Origin: Taenia hydatigena
Taxonomy: Eukaryota > Platyhelminthes > Cestoda > Cyclophyllidea > Taeniidae
DNA: 64,000 nt
Reading direction: 5' to 3'
Assembly: GCA_036345935.2 (NCBI GenBank)
Contig: JADWOT020000007.1
Coordinates: 1,318,517-1,382,516, forward strand
Shown: positions 1 to 12,757 of the stretch, in pieces
Position numbering within the stretch: position 1 is the first letter of the stretch
Layout: every line of letters starts with the position of its first letter
Notes under the pieces: generated by a model
Seen by the model: only the letters and a program-made list of their open reading frames with translations
What the model was told of the DNA's origin: nothing
The model's database searches: none
Program-made: the position numbers and the translations under genes

Positions 1-1049
1 ATTTTATTCCAGCAATGGATGTCCGATAAGTTTGGTTACTAAGGCAGTGATCATCTACTAAGCCTGGATCAGCTGACTGAATACTCCTCAGTTGTTTCTA
101 TCAAGTCCGACCAGCGCAAAGGATGGAGGGATTAAGCAATGTTTTGATGACAGCGAAAACCCGACTTAAATAGGCACGACTGACCAATGTGTGGGAGCGA
201 CCCTAACTGCCAATTAGAACCGTATCTAAGTTCAATCACTACGCGTTCAACCAATGGTGTGCCTGCCTCTTGTGCGCGATTTGATTGGTCTAAAGAGCAT
301 ATCATTCCTTCGCCACCCAGCCTGACTTATAGATTGCTGTTTCGTGCAGAAAAAGTACTTATTGGAAGCAGAATTTTATATACCCATTCATGGTGCAAAA
401 TGGCTAGCATTACTAGAGAACAGCCAACGCATTTTTTCGCAGGACGGTGGGTGTTTGCACGTGTGACAATTGATTCGTTTGTGCATATTAGATGTGAAGC
501 TTAGCTGCTATCGATTTTGTCTTCCTTAAGCAGTTTGGCTGGATTTTCTTTTTCTGGGAACCGTAGGATCGAAATGATGACCACAGTTGTACTAGGATTC
601 TAACTCTTCAACTAGGAGCTAAAATAATCTCTACCAAGTCCCATTTCGCTCCTGCATGTGCCAAAGGCATCCTACGCGCCCCAAGGCAGAAACAACAGGC
701 TGAAAGGCCTTTCCTGTCATTTTAAAAGTAATTATCCTTTTAATAAAACTTTTGAGCTCCCCGAATCAATGCCAAATGCATTCATGCATCAGGTGTTTAA
801 TCTTGGATCTTTCCATGTTGAAGGGTGCTTACTTGGAGTGACTACTGCCCCCTCCCCCGAATGATCGTTTGATCATGCAAGTGATTTTAACTACCAGTTT
901 ATCAATGATTGGGTCATCGAATCGCGTCGCATTGTTTGAATTTGGCGAGATGGGCGAGGAGTGGAGGCGCAACGATCATCGTCGCGATAGGCAGAGGATG
1001 AAGGTGAGGAGAGAAAGTGAAGGTTTCGGTTATGAGGTCACCTTGGGCC
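1..1049. other. Intergenic, nothing recognised
   Basis: AT-rich sequence with only short chance open frames. No splice-bounded frame, RNA gene or match to another part of the window was seen. The left boundary of the next duplicated block lies near 1,045-1,050. Confidence 0.5.
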
Positions 1050-3715
1050 GGATGTTTGCACTTTAAATTTATTGTAAGATCTATTTGCGTTGTTGATACC
1101 TGAACTTGTATCTTGCAAAGTCTGAGTGTATATCTTTTAAGAGTAAAACAAGTTATGAATAAAGTTAAAAAGAAAAGGATAAAGTTGATTTAGTGGACAA
1201 ATCCTTGTGGCATAAGTACGTGGCTTAATTTGTTAAAAACGTTGCTATGCATGTGTGTATGTCTGCTGTATGATCCAGATTCTTTTCGTTGCCATTAGCA
1301 AGCAATATTTTGATATTGAAGGAGGTCACAACAACGTTGAATCTACACGATGAATATTCAACACGCATGCAAGCCATAAACCATTATCTATGGCGTTTCT
1401 GTGGTCATGCCAGCGATTATACTGTTCAAAGAGGAGGGTCTTTGCTTAAATTACACAATCTAACTGCATAGAGGCGTAAAAATGTTGGTATTTTGTTTTG
1501 TTAGGCAGATTTCATAATTGTTAGTGATGTGCATAAGCAAAACATTTTGTTCTAGTTGATTAAGGTGAAATAACCACTGTTTTTGATGTGGTTATATATG
1601 ACATCTTGTTTACCAGACAATAAACCGTTGTCCCCACGGTTTTGATATTGCTCATCTTTTTAAGAACAACGCTGCTAATCTCCCAAACTGCTGCCTTTAG
1701 TTTGGTTATCGTTTTAATGGCTCTTTTCCCAGGTGGTGTTTTAAGATGAGCAGGCTCAGAAATTGGTTTTTTCATATATGCCTATCAAGAATGCAATAAA
1801 CAAAGTCTTTACTCAATATCGTCACTCAAATCGTGAGAAAGTGAGAGAAGCGGACCTGATTCGACCTCATGTACCAGGCCAGCAGCAATGTAAAGAAAGC
1901 TGCCTCAAATACGTAGCCGACAATCTCGTCAACCAATTTAAGAATACGCAACTTTGCGGTCGGTGATCGAGGTGGCAACCCATTTTACTAACCACTCACT
2001 AACAAAACCCACTTAAGATCATTTTGGTTATAAAATAAGCTCGACTTTATGCATATTTATGTGACCGCACTTCACTACACGTGCCATCGAGCGAAGATCA
2101 ATGAACACCTTTCTGTTGCTGAGGCCTCACAGCATATCAACAGAGTAAGCAAAACTGTTTCCGCTTTTTAGACACTTGTCTACATAGCCAATGCAGAGAT
2201 GTCTAAAAACAGGGTGATAGAATGGTCAATTTTCGGCAATGCGAATTCACTCCGAATGAAGAGCTAGGCTTTGCTATTATTTACTAATGCGATCCGTGAA
2301 GCAGCTGCAAAAGTTGCCTTTTTTGTTGCTTTGTTACCTTAGGTGACCATAATCAAAAAGAGACAGCATTGGCAGAAACACGACAAAATGAGAGGAAGAA
2401 GAATAAGAGGACGTCTACCTGATGTTGGTGCTTTATTATTTGAAGTTGCGAACGATGTAAGATGCCTGAATTCAAAACTGCTTTAAAGCACTTTAACTTC
2501 TTCTAATCTATATTATTCTCTCTTTGGTCTTCTAGTGAAAACTAGTAGCGTTGGTGTTGTAAACCATGATTCCACCTCTCCAGGCATGCAGAATTTTAAC
2601 AGATGATTAAGTTCTGGTAGGCATTGGCACAATCACTTGGACTCAAGATCCTGTTTACACAAGGAACGAGAAATGTATGGCGTTTCGTAGACAGAGAACA
2701 GTGGCAAAAGGAATGTTTGTGTTTGGCTTCCTTTTCTTCAACTTTGCAGTCATTTTGTGCAAGGCATTTAACCAGATTGTGAGAAGACCCTATTATGTCA
2801 ACGGAAGGTTTAGTTTTCTGACGAGTTTTATGGAAACTGAATAAATGCCTAAGTGAGTTACAGCCACTTCACCAATACAAACCAAATATTAAAACTGGAC
2901 ATGAATTCTGTTGGCTGATTTTGAAAGTGTCGATGGCAGCCAGAATGATAAAATGAAGGGTATGCAGCCACATGAGGAAGGAGAGTAAGAGCACATCGAG
3001 AAAAATAATTTGCCTGGCAAAATTTTTGATCTACTTCTGGCTGATTTGACATGTAACAGTAGTATCTGGATCAGATACTGGCTCTGGATACGAGCCAACT
3101 TGAGAATTAAAGATGTATTTTTAACTCACCCAAGTGGGCGAAAATTCAATTCACGAGCTTCTAGATGTAAATCATGAAAGAAATTAACAATGCAAGTTTG
3201 GGTTGGATAGGCACATACCACGGCTTTTAACTTGAAACGCCTCTCTTTTGTGCCTACGTAAAGATGCAAAGTTTATTCGTAATTCCAACTTTCTTGATGC
3301 GGTCATGATATAAGCCAGTTAAAACCCGCATTGTGTATGTAAACTTACTATTTACTCAAAACCCTTGTGCAACTCACTGCTAAGTCATTCTAGTAGTGGT
3401 TGAATCTTAACTAGCTCTAGGAAAAATAATCCTTTCCGGGCTTAAATTATGACAACGGCCAGCGATGCACTGCAAAGCTCGGTGACCTACTGTCCCGCAG
3501 AGCAAGCATGTTTAAAATGGAAGCTGCGTTGAAATTCTTTGGTTAATAGTGATTCGCATTTTCGGGCAGATTTCATGATTTATCTGAGTAGATCATAAAA
3601 TACAGATCACTCAGTGGAGTGAATTAAATGTCTGCTTATCACTGCTTAGACGCCTTAGAGATGGTGGTGGGATGGCTTTTGGAAGTTCACGTCTGTTTAG
3701 GTCTGATGACGTCCT
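1050..3715 (+). repeat. Left copy of a 2.6-kb dispersed direct repeat
   Basis: This block aligns in the same orientation with 54,150-56,735 along its whole length. Anchors include GTCTATTTGCG-like sequence at the left ends, the stretch around 1,800 against 54,880, the stretch around 2,990 against 56,035, and the right ends near 3,700 and 56,720. Identity is roughly three quarters in the parts aligned by eye, with many small indels. Short open frames occur in both copies but shift frame relative to each other, so no protein is supported. It is probably an old transposable-element or segmental copy; the family is unknown. Confidence 0.75.
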
Positions 3716-6700
3716 CAAAATGAAGGAGTGGGAGCTCCACTTCGATGCATCTTTGATAGGCGTCTCCTTCGATTCCCACTGCGCTCGATTTGCTCCCAAG
3801 TATTGCGTCTCGCATTAAGTCCCACCCTGTGCACTCCGTGCCCTGAGAAGGGAGGTGAGTAATCGCTTGTATATTGTTTCCTCACCTTTATATTGCACTT
3901 TAGTGCCACAAGAATGGATCGCTGCTCTGTCTCCCTCACGCTTTTAAAAGCCTTTATCTTTGTCAAATGCACTGCCAAGCTGCTCCTGTCTTTGCCTTCT
4001 CCTCCTACTCATCCTCTGCCAGCACCCTTTTAGCAAGTCTTCCTTATCTCTCCCCTAGTCTCGTCTTTGACCGTGATATGGAGAAATGATTCTAAGAATC
4101 ATAACCTAGAACAGACTAGCACAAGCTAGACTGAATGCGAATAAAACCATACTTTACTTGTTTTAGCATAACTTAGCCTGAATTGCCAGACACTTTCCCC
4201 CCCCCGTCTTTTTACTGCAGCTCTAGTTTGCCCAACACCACCTCGTTTTAGCTCTATCTCCTACTCCTATTTCTACTCCCTCAAAAGCGAGGGTCAGTGC
4301 GTTGCTTCTACTTCTACCTCGTGATTTGCAGGACGGCTCTAACTTCTACCTACCCTTCTCATTATTCACCCGTTTTTCTCCTTGTAGAGATTGTCTTAGA
4401 CTGAATCTGGCCTTTCCTCTTGCATCCATCTGCACTCTGTTCACTGTGCGTGTCGGCTTCTCTTTTCCTGTCGTCCTGCCCAATAACTCAACGTGCCACA
4501 CCTAGCCCTACTTCTCTCCTACTGCTCCTCCAATTTATTCCTTTATTTTAGATTGAAGTGAGCGCCTCTATTTGGGAAGGAGAAAGTACTGAAACACTCA
4601 GCGTGCTTTCATTTGGGCGGGAAATTTATGGGCATACAGGAGCCAAAGGGAGGCAAATAAGGTACCAAGGGAACTCAAAATGGCTCAGACTTTCCTGTTA
4701 GATGGGGACAATTTGTCTCATTTAGTACAAGCATTCCTAATTACCTATATGGGAAGGAAAAAAAGGAGTCTGCAAACTGCGGCCACTCCAGCATCAGTGC
4801 TAACGTTGATGGTGATGGATGTGGAGGCAGCGAGGTTGAGAGACGTCGATGTCCATTTGCACCTACAACAACAATTAGAAGAAGGGAGTGGTCAAGTCGA
4901 GTTTTCACTGCTATTGCTGCAAGTGATAGGGCGGGTGAGTCGGTGTGATATCCACTTACGCATGAGCAGGTTCCCTTCTGCGAAATGGCCTTGTTGAAGG
5001 CGGTGCTGTCGGTGGAAGAGGCGAAAGGGAGCGAAGAATCTGCGAACGCCTTTACAACAACTCGACATTTCTAAAAGTGCGAGTAAAATCAACGTGCAGT
5101 ACATTGATTGCTTTATTAATCAGTTAGCCAATGGAGAAAGATGATTTTGGGAAGAAAAAATGGCAGTAATTACAAAGCTGTGTTCAGTTAGACTTGTAGG
5201 CGCAAAGTGAAAAACAGCTTGAAGTGCCAGTTAGCCTGTGTAGAGGGATGGGGAGTAGAAGAAGGTAGGCATAAAATGTGCTTTCTAGTTTTTTTGGTAT
5301 TTGACCAACTCTTTTAACCAAAAACTGCAATTGGAATGATGTTGTTGACTGTGCAATCGCTGAGATGCCTTGATGAAGTTTGCCGGCAAACAAGCAGATT
5401 CCACTTTGTCTTGATTTTGCCTTGGGGATCCTTTGGTAGGAATTAACTTTAACTTAGATGCGGCTTATTAAATGACTTGTCAATGTAACTTCAAATATAC
5501 AGCGTTTAATTGAGAAGTTGCTGATAAATGACTGAGTTCTTTAGTTCAGGCTATAGCATTAAGTATAATCCTGTGATACGTGAATTTGTCATCCGCACTT
5601 CTTGGCTGGACCATGGAGCCTAACAAGCCGGTTACATGAATAACGCGGACGGCTCTACACAGTCACATACTTCCTTCTCGATGCAGTCGCATGAAGCCTT
5701 GTCTATGATGGAGTGCGATCCGTATCTGTCAAGAAGATGTGGTCAAAGCAGAGCCCTAGTTTGGATTAATTGTGTGGTTCGGTGTGTTGATCGTCCTGGT
5801 GCAGCCGCTGTTGGGATGAGATCGAGACATCTGTCTGACATCGGCAATGAAATTGCGGTCAAGGAAGGCCGATTAAAGGTGGCAAGTTAGATGATTGATA
5901 GGCCACCTTACGTACTTCTGCTTCAGACCTTCACTTTGCTTACAATCTACCCAGTCGCTTCCATAGCTGCACTCATTTTTAAGGTGCTATGAGTTGACAG
6001 TCTTGGTATGTGTGTATCCTTAGGATAATGTAGGGCAAATGGAGCAAAATATTCAAATTTTAGCGCAAAATTCATCAGCAATGCGAACGCCTGACAATGT
6101 GTTAAATACTTTGGCTGACTGTGATCTCAGAGCGTTTTCTTTCTTCGAAAGTGAGACAGGAGCAATGAAGAGCCTAAAATATTGTATTCATGATTATAGG
6201 TCAAATTAGCCTCAAATTAATTCTGGAAAATAACGGTCTTAGGAGCAAAGACATCTTGGGAGGATTGGGCTACTCGTTTGTGCAGTAATAGGCTTGATAG
6301 GAAGTAGAGGCCAAGGTTGTGGATCGAATTCGCATTGGCGAGTCAATTCAATGCACAAAATAGTAATCTGCTCCATCTTAGCATGTAATAGGCTTCCGCA
6401 AGGCAGCATTGACAGGCATACTTTTGTTGCTGTTGTTCAATTACCTCTTTAGAGGTTTGCTATTTGGCGAACAGTGCCAAGTTATCAATTCACGCGTTGT
6501 AAAAATGCTGGCCAGAGGCGTCTTTCATGCACGGACTGGTAATGCCGCACTGATGACGAGACAAATTCGCACAAATGAGATCGATCGAACTCTACCGATG
6601 GATAAATTTCCGAAGCTGCAACCACTGTTATGCTTTTTAGAGTTAGATACCGCTACAAATCCTAGCAGTTGGTCTGCTGGCTAGCCACCTTTACTGTGCC

Positions 6701-8689
6701 TACAAATTCGTGATATTTTGGAGCCTCTGTGGGGAAGAATACTCTTTGGTTTTCCTCTTTGGGCACAATAGACACGCATTTTTGGCTGCAGATCTGCCGA
6801 TTCAGCAGAACGGAATTTTTCTTTTAATTAAATATCCTGTTGGAACTTCTTATTATATTTGGACTTAACTTTTGGCATATTTTGCAAGTGACATTGCTTT
6901 AGGGCTCGTCCAAGGATGTTGGAACTTCAAAGTTCTAGCCTTTTGAGGCTAAGGTGCTATAATAGCACAAATTTATCCAAGTGGAGGCAAAAAATCAATT
7001 CAGATATGCAAACCAACTTCAGGTGTGCCAACATGCAAGCTAGCTAGCTCAGAACTGTAGATGGAGAGATTGAAGCCGATTACTTTAATGCTTAGCACAC
7101 GTTACTTCTTTGCAAAGCGTGACTAATATTGGCAGTTCAGATGCCCAAAATGCAAGCGCCAAAGAAATCGCGGGCACTTATTTGCTTTGCATAGAGATCA
7201 GCGTTTTTAAGTCCACCTCCTACCAAACGCCTTTTTATTTGATTGCTAGCAGTTATTTGTTAATCACTCTGGATGGCCGAGTGGCACATCTATGACCTCA
7301 AATGCATTTCAATTAATACAAATTGGTGCCGACTGCCTAGTGATAAGGCTCACTGATAACAAGCTTTAAAGTTAGTAACGTGCCCTTAGAGCGGATTTTG
7401 GTCCATATTCTAGGGTAGACTGTGATTATTGATGGTGGTGTCCGTAAGTACAGATCGATGGCCGGAATGAGTGAACTTGCCTAGTAAGGCCACGATTGAA
7501 GTCGCAATGCTACATTATTAATTTAACGCCTCTTTGTGCAGACATAATGTGCTTTTTATTTTAGTAAAGGGAGCGTTTTTACGGGTGGCTGTTGAGCTGT
7601 GTAGGACTTTTAGGTTTATTTTTCATTCAATTATCTGTGCAGTAGTTTTCTCCCCTCATAATAAAACGAATGCCTGCTAAGATAATCATTAAACCACCTC
7701 TGCCTATTTTAAACGCGCCATCGCAATGCTTGGCAAACAATAGCAAGTAGCATCGTTGGCTACTTATTTACAGCGATAAAAAACCGCAGCTCTGCATTTG
7801 AAGCGCGCTATCGCTATGCATGGTCTCAATACCCGACGAAGGCTTATGCTTCCCAATATGTAAAGCTTAGGTGAGAGGCGGGAATAGGACTCGAATTCTT
7901 GTTGGAGACGCTGTGTCGACCCTTTTGCTTCAAAACTATAAATGCGTCATAATTTTCCTAAAGAAGAAGCTGCTGGGAAGAGGAGGTTAACGACGACAGT
8001 GCTGCAGTTGTAATCTTGCTAGAAGATTTCCAAAGCTTGTAGGCTTCAGAGCTTGTAACTAAGTGAATAACAAAAGAGCCACAGATAACACGCCGAATAT
8101 TACTGTGGAGCATTTTGTCATTCATACAGCAAAAAGCAAAATTAATCAGATCTAATACACCCAATTTTGTTCGCAAACAGATGTAAGTCCCATGGTGGGT
8201 AAGCTGGAGTGGCTTTCCATCGGCTCGATTCAAATAATCAGTCAGTTCGACTTCACTTCGCGAAATGGCCACGGAAATGTGCCATCGCCATTCAGCACGT
8301 CATTCCTGTTATGTTTATTTTAACAACTTTGTCTGTCTTTTATTCTCCTTCCCTTTTAGCCTCTACTCTACTGCATCCAAACTGTGTCCGTGTTTATGCA
8401 AACTTGATGTTTAAAATTGCTTTTAGCTACTTAAAATCTGATGCATAACAAGTTTTTCTTTTGGCTTAACGAATGCATTTGCGATCTCTTTTGGCGAGAA
8501 AGTGGATTATAATAATTTTAAGAAATGGGAAAATATAACGAAAACTCTGGCGTAGCAGAGGAATGAAATAAAATTAGCCATTTAGACATTGTCATGTGTG
8601 CACTTCGCGTTTGGTAAGCTTTCTGTTGCACGTTGCAAAGGTCATACCAATTTATTAGATTAGTTGTAATTTCGTGGCATACGAGTTTT
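3716..8689. other. Intergenic stretch with a pyrimidine-rich part
   Basis: Mostly AT-rich DNA. It contains a C-run at about 4,197-4,205 followed by a C/T-rich tract to about 4,560, and one weak candidate two-exon frame (4,661-5,127, listed separately). Elsewhere I saw no supported gene or RNA. Confidence 0.4.
4661..5127 (+). CDS. Candidate two-exon frame with a 35-bp intron
   Basis: Exon 1 (4,661-4,934) would end at a canonical donor GTGAGT, and exon 2 (4,970-5,127) follows a CAG acceptor. Joining across the 35-bp intron gives one frame of about 143 codons ending in TAG at 5,125-5,127. The predicted protein is hydrophilic, with a basic arginine-rich middle, and no domain is recognised. Very short introns are known from some flatworm genes, which is why the pair was kept. 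Other frames of this fairly GC-rich stretch are also open, and no start codon or upstream exon is defined, so chance is a serious alternative. Confidence 0.2.
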
Positions 8690-10352
8690 CAAAGAGCTTC
8701 ATACAGCAGTGTACTTGATACAGAACGGCATTTCTGCATGCTCAGACATTCAGACTCTATCCTATAAGAAGATGCAGTGCCAATATCCAAAGCCCTCAAC
8801 TGCGTCCAAATGGGCAAATTATGCACTGCAGACGAATGCGAAGGAATTGGATGCCTGTGTAATCAAGAGAACACGATTAATTCCCAACGTATGTTCGTTA
8901 GTTGTAGGACCAACAACTTAATAAGAGCACTCACTTCGCATTGCTCTAGCTGCCTGCAATTTAGTCCAAAACATTTGCATCTGTTAGGCATTGGTCACGT
9001 TCATTAAGATGGCATATCAAGAGCTCAGTCTGATTTTGGTTACGGCTGCGGATCGCAAGTCGTAGAACTCATCAAACTTGAGTTGATGTCCTCTGGATGG
9101 AATAACGCTTAGGAAGCCTAAAGCGAGCCGCCTTAAGGCGAAATCGGTGTTGTCTAATCCAAAAATCGCCTTCATTTGGTCTTCGACGAGAATTCAGCCC
9201 TAAAGTCGACCATTGTAAAGAAGGAAAATGTGTTCATCATAGCAAGTTCTTCCGTTTTTGAAATGTCTTTCTACAGCAGAACATAAAAAGGGACACTTAA
9301 AATTAGATTAAGTGCCATTTTATGCAAATCAAGCACAAATCCCTTCCTATATGCCTCCATTTTCATGGGAGGCGGGCTTTGTGCTGCTAAAGTGCCAATC
9401 CCAAGTACTCTGTGTACTCACGGCGGTTCGTGAGATTTCTAAGCTTTATATGAGTTTATTTTACGCGATGGCTACAAGGCTTACATGATTAGTAACTTTG
9501 TACGCCCTCATCTCGATTGTGTTTGTTCTATAGATTTAGGGGATGTCGTATCAAAGTTTGGAAAAGAGCAAATGTATCTCGATGTCTGCAAACAAAATGT
9601 CAGCAGATTAGGCGGTCTGCAGGAAGAGACAGAGCCAACCACGTCTTAAAATAAAGTCAAGTATTTGAATTAACAGACTATTAAAGACTATAAGCAAACA
9701 GCCTTGTGTGCATCAAAACTGAAATCAGTAATTATTGTTGCTACCTGAAAATGCACTTAAACTTATGCGTAGTAGATGAATGATGCGACAAAAGGCGAAA
9801 TAACCTATCATGCTGAGAGAATGCCGCAAATCTAGCTAATAGGTAGGCATTCTCATTAGCGGTGCAAATTTAATATATTACTCACCGCTTGGCGAGCACA
9901 AGAAAACTATGATTATGTTCCCAATCTACCTAACACATAAAATGCACAGAACTTTTCATTTATCGCATTTCAACACTTTACTAAATGCCGCCATAGACTG
10001 GTTCGTCATTAATATTCTTAAGTGCGGTAGTTCTACTCCATATGACATGGAGACAAGCTCAGCGATTTATCTCTGCATAATTGATCATAAATTTATTCTG
10101 TCGCCTGTTACACCAAATGCGCCATCTACGAGGAAACTTGGAGAAAAGGGGAAAGCGAAAGCCATCCAAGGCTCGGAACGTCTTCTGCATGCAGTCCACA
10201 TTTGAAAAAGGATGTATCATTTCCCACATCATGTCAGTGACAGCAAGTGTTTGCTCAGGCTTAATAATATCACCTAGGGCAATTAGGTGTCCACAATTCT
10301 GACTTCCTATATCCGAGCAACCAAGGTATACAATGACGCAGTCATAATCGCT
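8690..10352 (+). repeat. Left arm of a large imperfect inverted repeat
   Basis: This arm matches the reverse complement of 12,413-13,960. Most of it is roughly 65-70% identical with indels, including an extra segment of about 250-300 bp near 8,830-9,080 in this arm. Bases 10,041-10,307 differ from the partner at only three positions. Homology stops abruptly at about 10,350, next to the 2.06-kb loop. Such a structure could be a foldback-type element or an inverted duplication of part of a gene. Confidence 0.75.
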
Positions 10353-10832
10353 CAGCCGCATCCTCTGACCTTCTTCTGAATCCCTTTCACACCATTCACA
10401 TGTGTTCACTACAGTGCTACCTGTTGTCCTCAAATATTGATTCCACTGACTTGAAAAGTACGGGAGATCCGATGTCACGTCCAGCCAGAGACGAGTCGGG
10501 GAAGAAGTACGTAATACTTGCAAATCGCATTTGTATCGTTATGCTATGTACGATGGTTTTCTTGTGCAGCGACATGTCATGGTGATCGCACAGGTAATGG
10601 GAGCTTGTGAATCAGCAGGAAACTCTTTCGACGCAAGTTCACGAAAGAAGTCCTCTACTTTGTTGTAATAACCGATTACTTCAGGCAAAATATAGGTACT
10701 GTTTCGGATGATTTCATTAAAGAGCATGAAACAGAGGTCCTCATCCACCCATTTCATGTAATTTACACTGTCATTGCTACCAGGAATTTGAGTCGGAGGG
10801 TCTTGATTCGGTGGTGGATTAGCTGGTCCCTC
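10059..10832 (-). pseudogene. Unidentified protein relic, longer copy
   Basis: On the minus strand a frame opens after a pyrimidine-rich AG acceptor near 10,832 and runs about 98 codons to a TAA at 10,539-10,541. The same frame then resumes without a shift for about 155 codons and ends in TGA at 10,059-10,061. In the partner copy at 12.4 kb that TGA is TGG, so it is probably a mutation. The second part has an aspartate/glycine-rich stretch and a basic, tryptophan-containing segment, but I do not recognise a family. An intron between the two parts cannot be excluded: the TAA lies between a possible donor and an AG at about 10,505. It lies partly in the left arm and partly in the loop of the 8.7-14 kb hairpin. 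Confidence 0.35.
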
Positions 10833-12412
10833 CTAAAAAGTGCAGTTAAAGGTGACTTTCAGTGGCATTCGCAGAGGATATGCGTGTCAAAGAAATGGTA
10901 AATTCTCACAGCGGATGCAGAATAAATCAAACCAACCCGAGACATTACGACGCAAAATCTGACGTAAACCACCCTAATGAGCTTCACTCAGGTGAAAAGA
11001 GGTCACCAGCCAGTCCTAATCACTTCTCTTACCCAGCCAACCGGCAAAGCCTATTAAGAGCCTAAGAATCTCAAGTGCTACTTAGAAGTGTTTGAAAGGA
11101 TGCGTGGAGGTCCTAGCAGCCAGCTCCGCAGGCGAACTTACACGTTTATGTATTCTATTGACATTGTCGTGTTTTTATAGTATCACTAACGAAAGCCTTG
11201 GCAGTTTCTGTAGTGTCGTAATTAGAGCGCGACAAAATTGAAATACCGATGCACCCTGTGATATGTGCCTTGGTAAAGCCGGTATAAAGCTGTGTAATTA
11301 ATGCAACATGGATGGCATAGGAGACTCTAATCATGGACAGGTGTGCATAACATCAAAACGGTGGCCAAACCAACACAGATTATGAGGCGGGCATTTCTTT
11401 GCACAGCCCTGGTAAACAGGTGATCCTAAACGTACCTTGCTGTCATTGACCTTGTCTGACCTATGCTGACAAGGGCCATGTTAAGAAAATCGGCTCTGTG
11501 CTGATCCAACGTTGCGCCCATGGAAAAATGGTCATTTTAAAGGTCTCAAAAGTATAATGAATGGACTTCGAGGCTATACTGAAGAGGATAACGGCGCTTT
11601 TACGACCTAGACGATTTGAACATGCCTTGAAAGGGAATAGACTAATTGGTAATGCCGATTTACTAGCAATGTCTGATTATTTTCCAGCTATATGGAGATG
11701 AGGGGCGAAGCATCAGCTCAACTGCTTGGGTCATCACCCACTCTGAGTCGCTGACCCCTGAATTATGAGTGCATGACAAAATTATTGGCATATTATTTAA
11801 GATTAAGTAAATTTGTTTAAAATCGGAAGCTATATTCTCGCTATTTACTTATGCAAAATCTTGACAGGTAGATGAAATTGACTAGCTTTAGAATACATAG
11901 GATGGTTAGAATAGGGTGATGAGCAAGCGCAATTTCTTCTGTTGACGCACATGCTCGACGACTTCTGATATTCTTTTGATCACACCACTAGTCAGGCAGT
12001 TTAATTTCCCTTCTGGAGAGTGACACTTGAAACATTAAAGACCATTCATTGGCAAGTGGTATTGAGAGAGGCCTAGCGCACTATGCTGACACAACCGATT
12101 TCAGAGGGTAGTAGGGCTTTTTGCATCAAATCTGTCAGCTGTAAGATGAAAACAGGGAGCAAGCATCAATCGTCTATAGAGTGTGGAAATTTTTGCGTGC
12201 AGTTCGAATGTTGTGACGAATGACCATCTAGCACTTGTCTACAGTTGTGTCTCGATCTCGAAACGACTAATGCAATGAACGGGTGAATGCACTCTGTAGC
12301 ACAAAAAAGTTGCATATAACGAATAGTACTGCCATGATTGGTCAGCATTTGAACGAAGATAGGATGAGTTTAAGTAAATAACATTGAGAACTTGCAAAAC
12401 TTTTGGTGGTAA
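10353..12412. other. Loop between the arms of the hairpin
   Basis: This 2.06-kb segment separates the two inverted arms. Its left 480 bp hold the upstream part of the minus-strand frame described at 10,059-10,832. The remainder is AT-rich and shows no supported gene or RNA. Confidence 0.5.
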
Positions 12413-12757
12413 ATGTGTTTTACTAATTATGACTGCGTCATTTTGGACCTTGATTACTCGGATACAGGAAGTCAGAATTGTGGACACCTAATTGCCCTAG
12501 GTGATATTATTAAGCCTGAGCAAACGCTTGCTGTCACTGACATGATGTGGGAAATGATACATCCTTTTCCAAATGTGGACTGCATGCAGAAGACGTTCCG
12601 AGCCTTGGATGGCTTTCGCTTTCCCCTTTTCTCCAAGTTTCCTCGTAGATGGCGCATTTGGTGTAACAGGCGACAGAATAAATTTATGATCAATTATGCA
12701 GAGATAAATCGCTGGGCTTGTCTCCATGTCATACGGAGTAGGACATACGGCACTTAA
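12413..12757 (+). pseudogene. Unidentified protein relic, shorter copy
   Basis: A 114-codon plus-strand frame that is nearly identical at DNA level (about 99% over 265 bp) to the minus-strand frame at 10,059-10,350. It keeps TGG where the other copy has TGA. Comparison with the other arm shows one extra base near 12,750, so the frame here ends early at 12,757. The upstream half present in the left copy is missing: homology begins at about 12,414, only a few codons into this frame. It is therefore a 5'-truncated, frameshifted copy. No domain is recognised. Confidence 0.4.
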
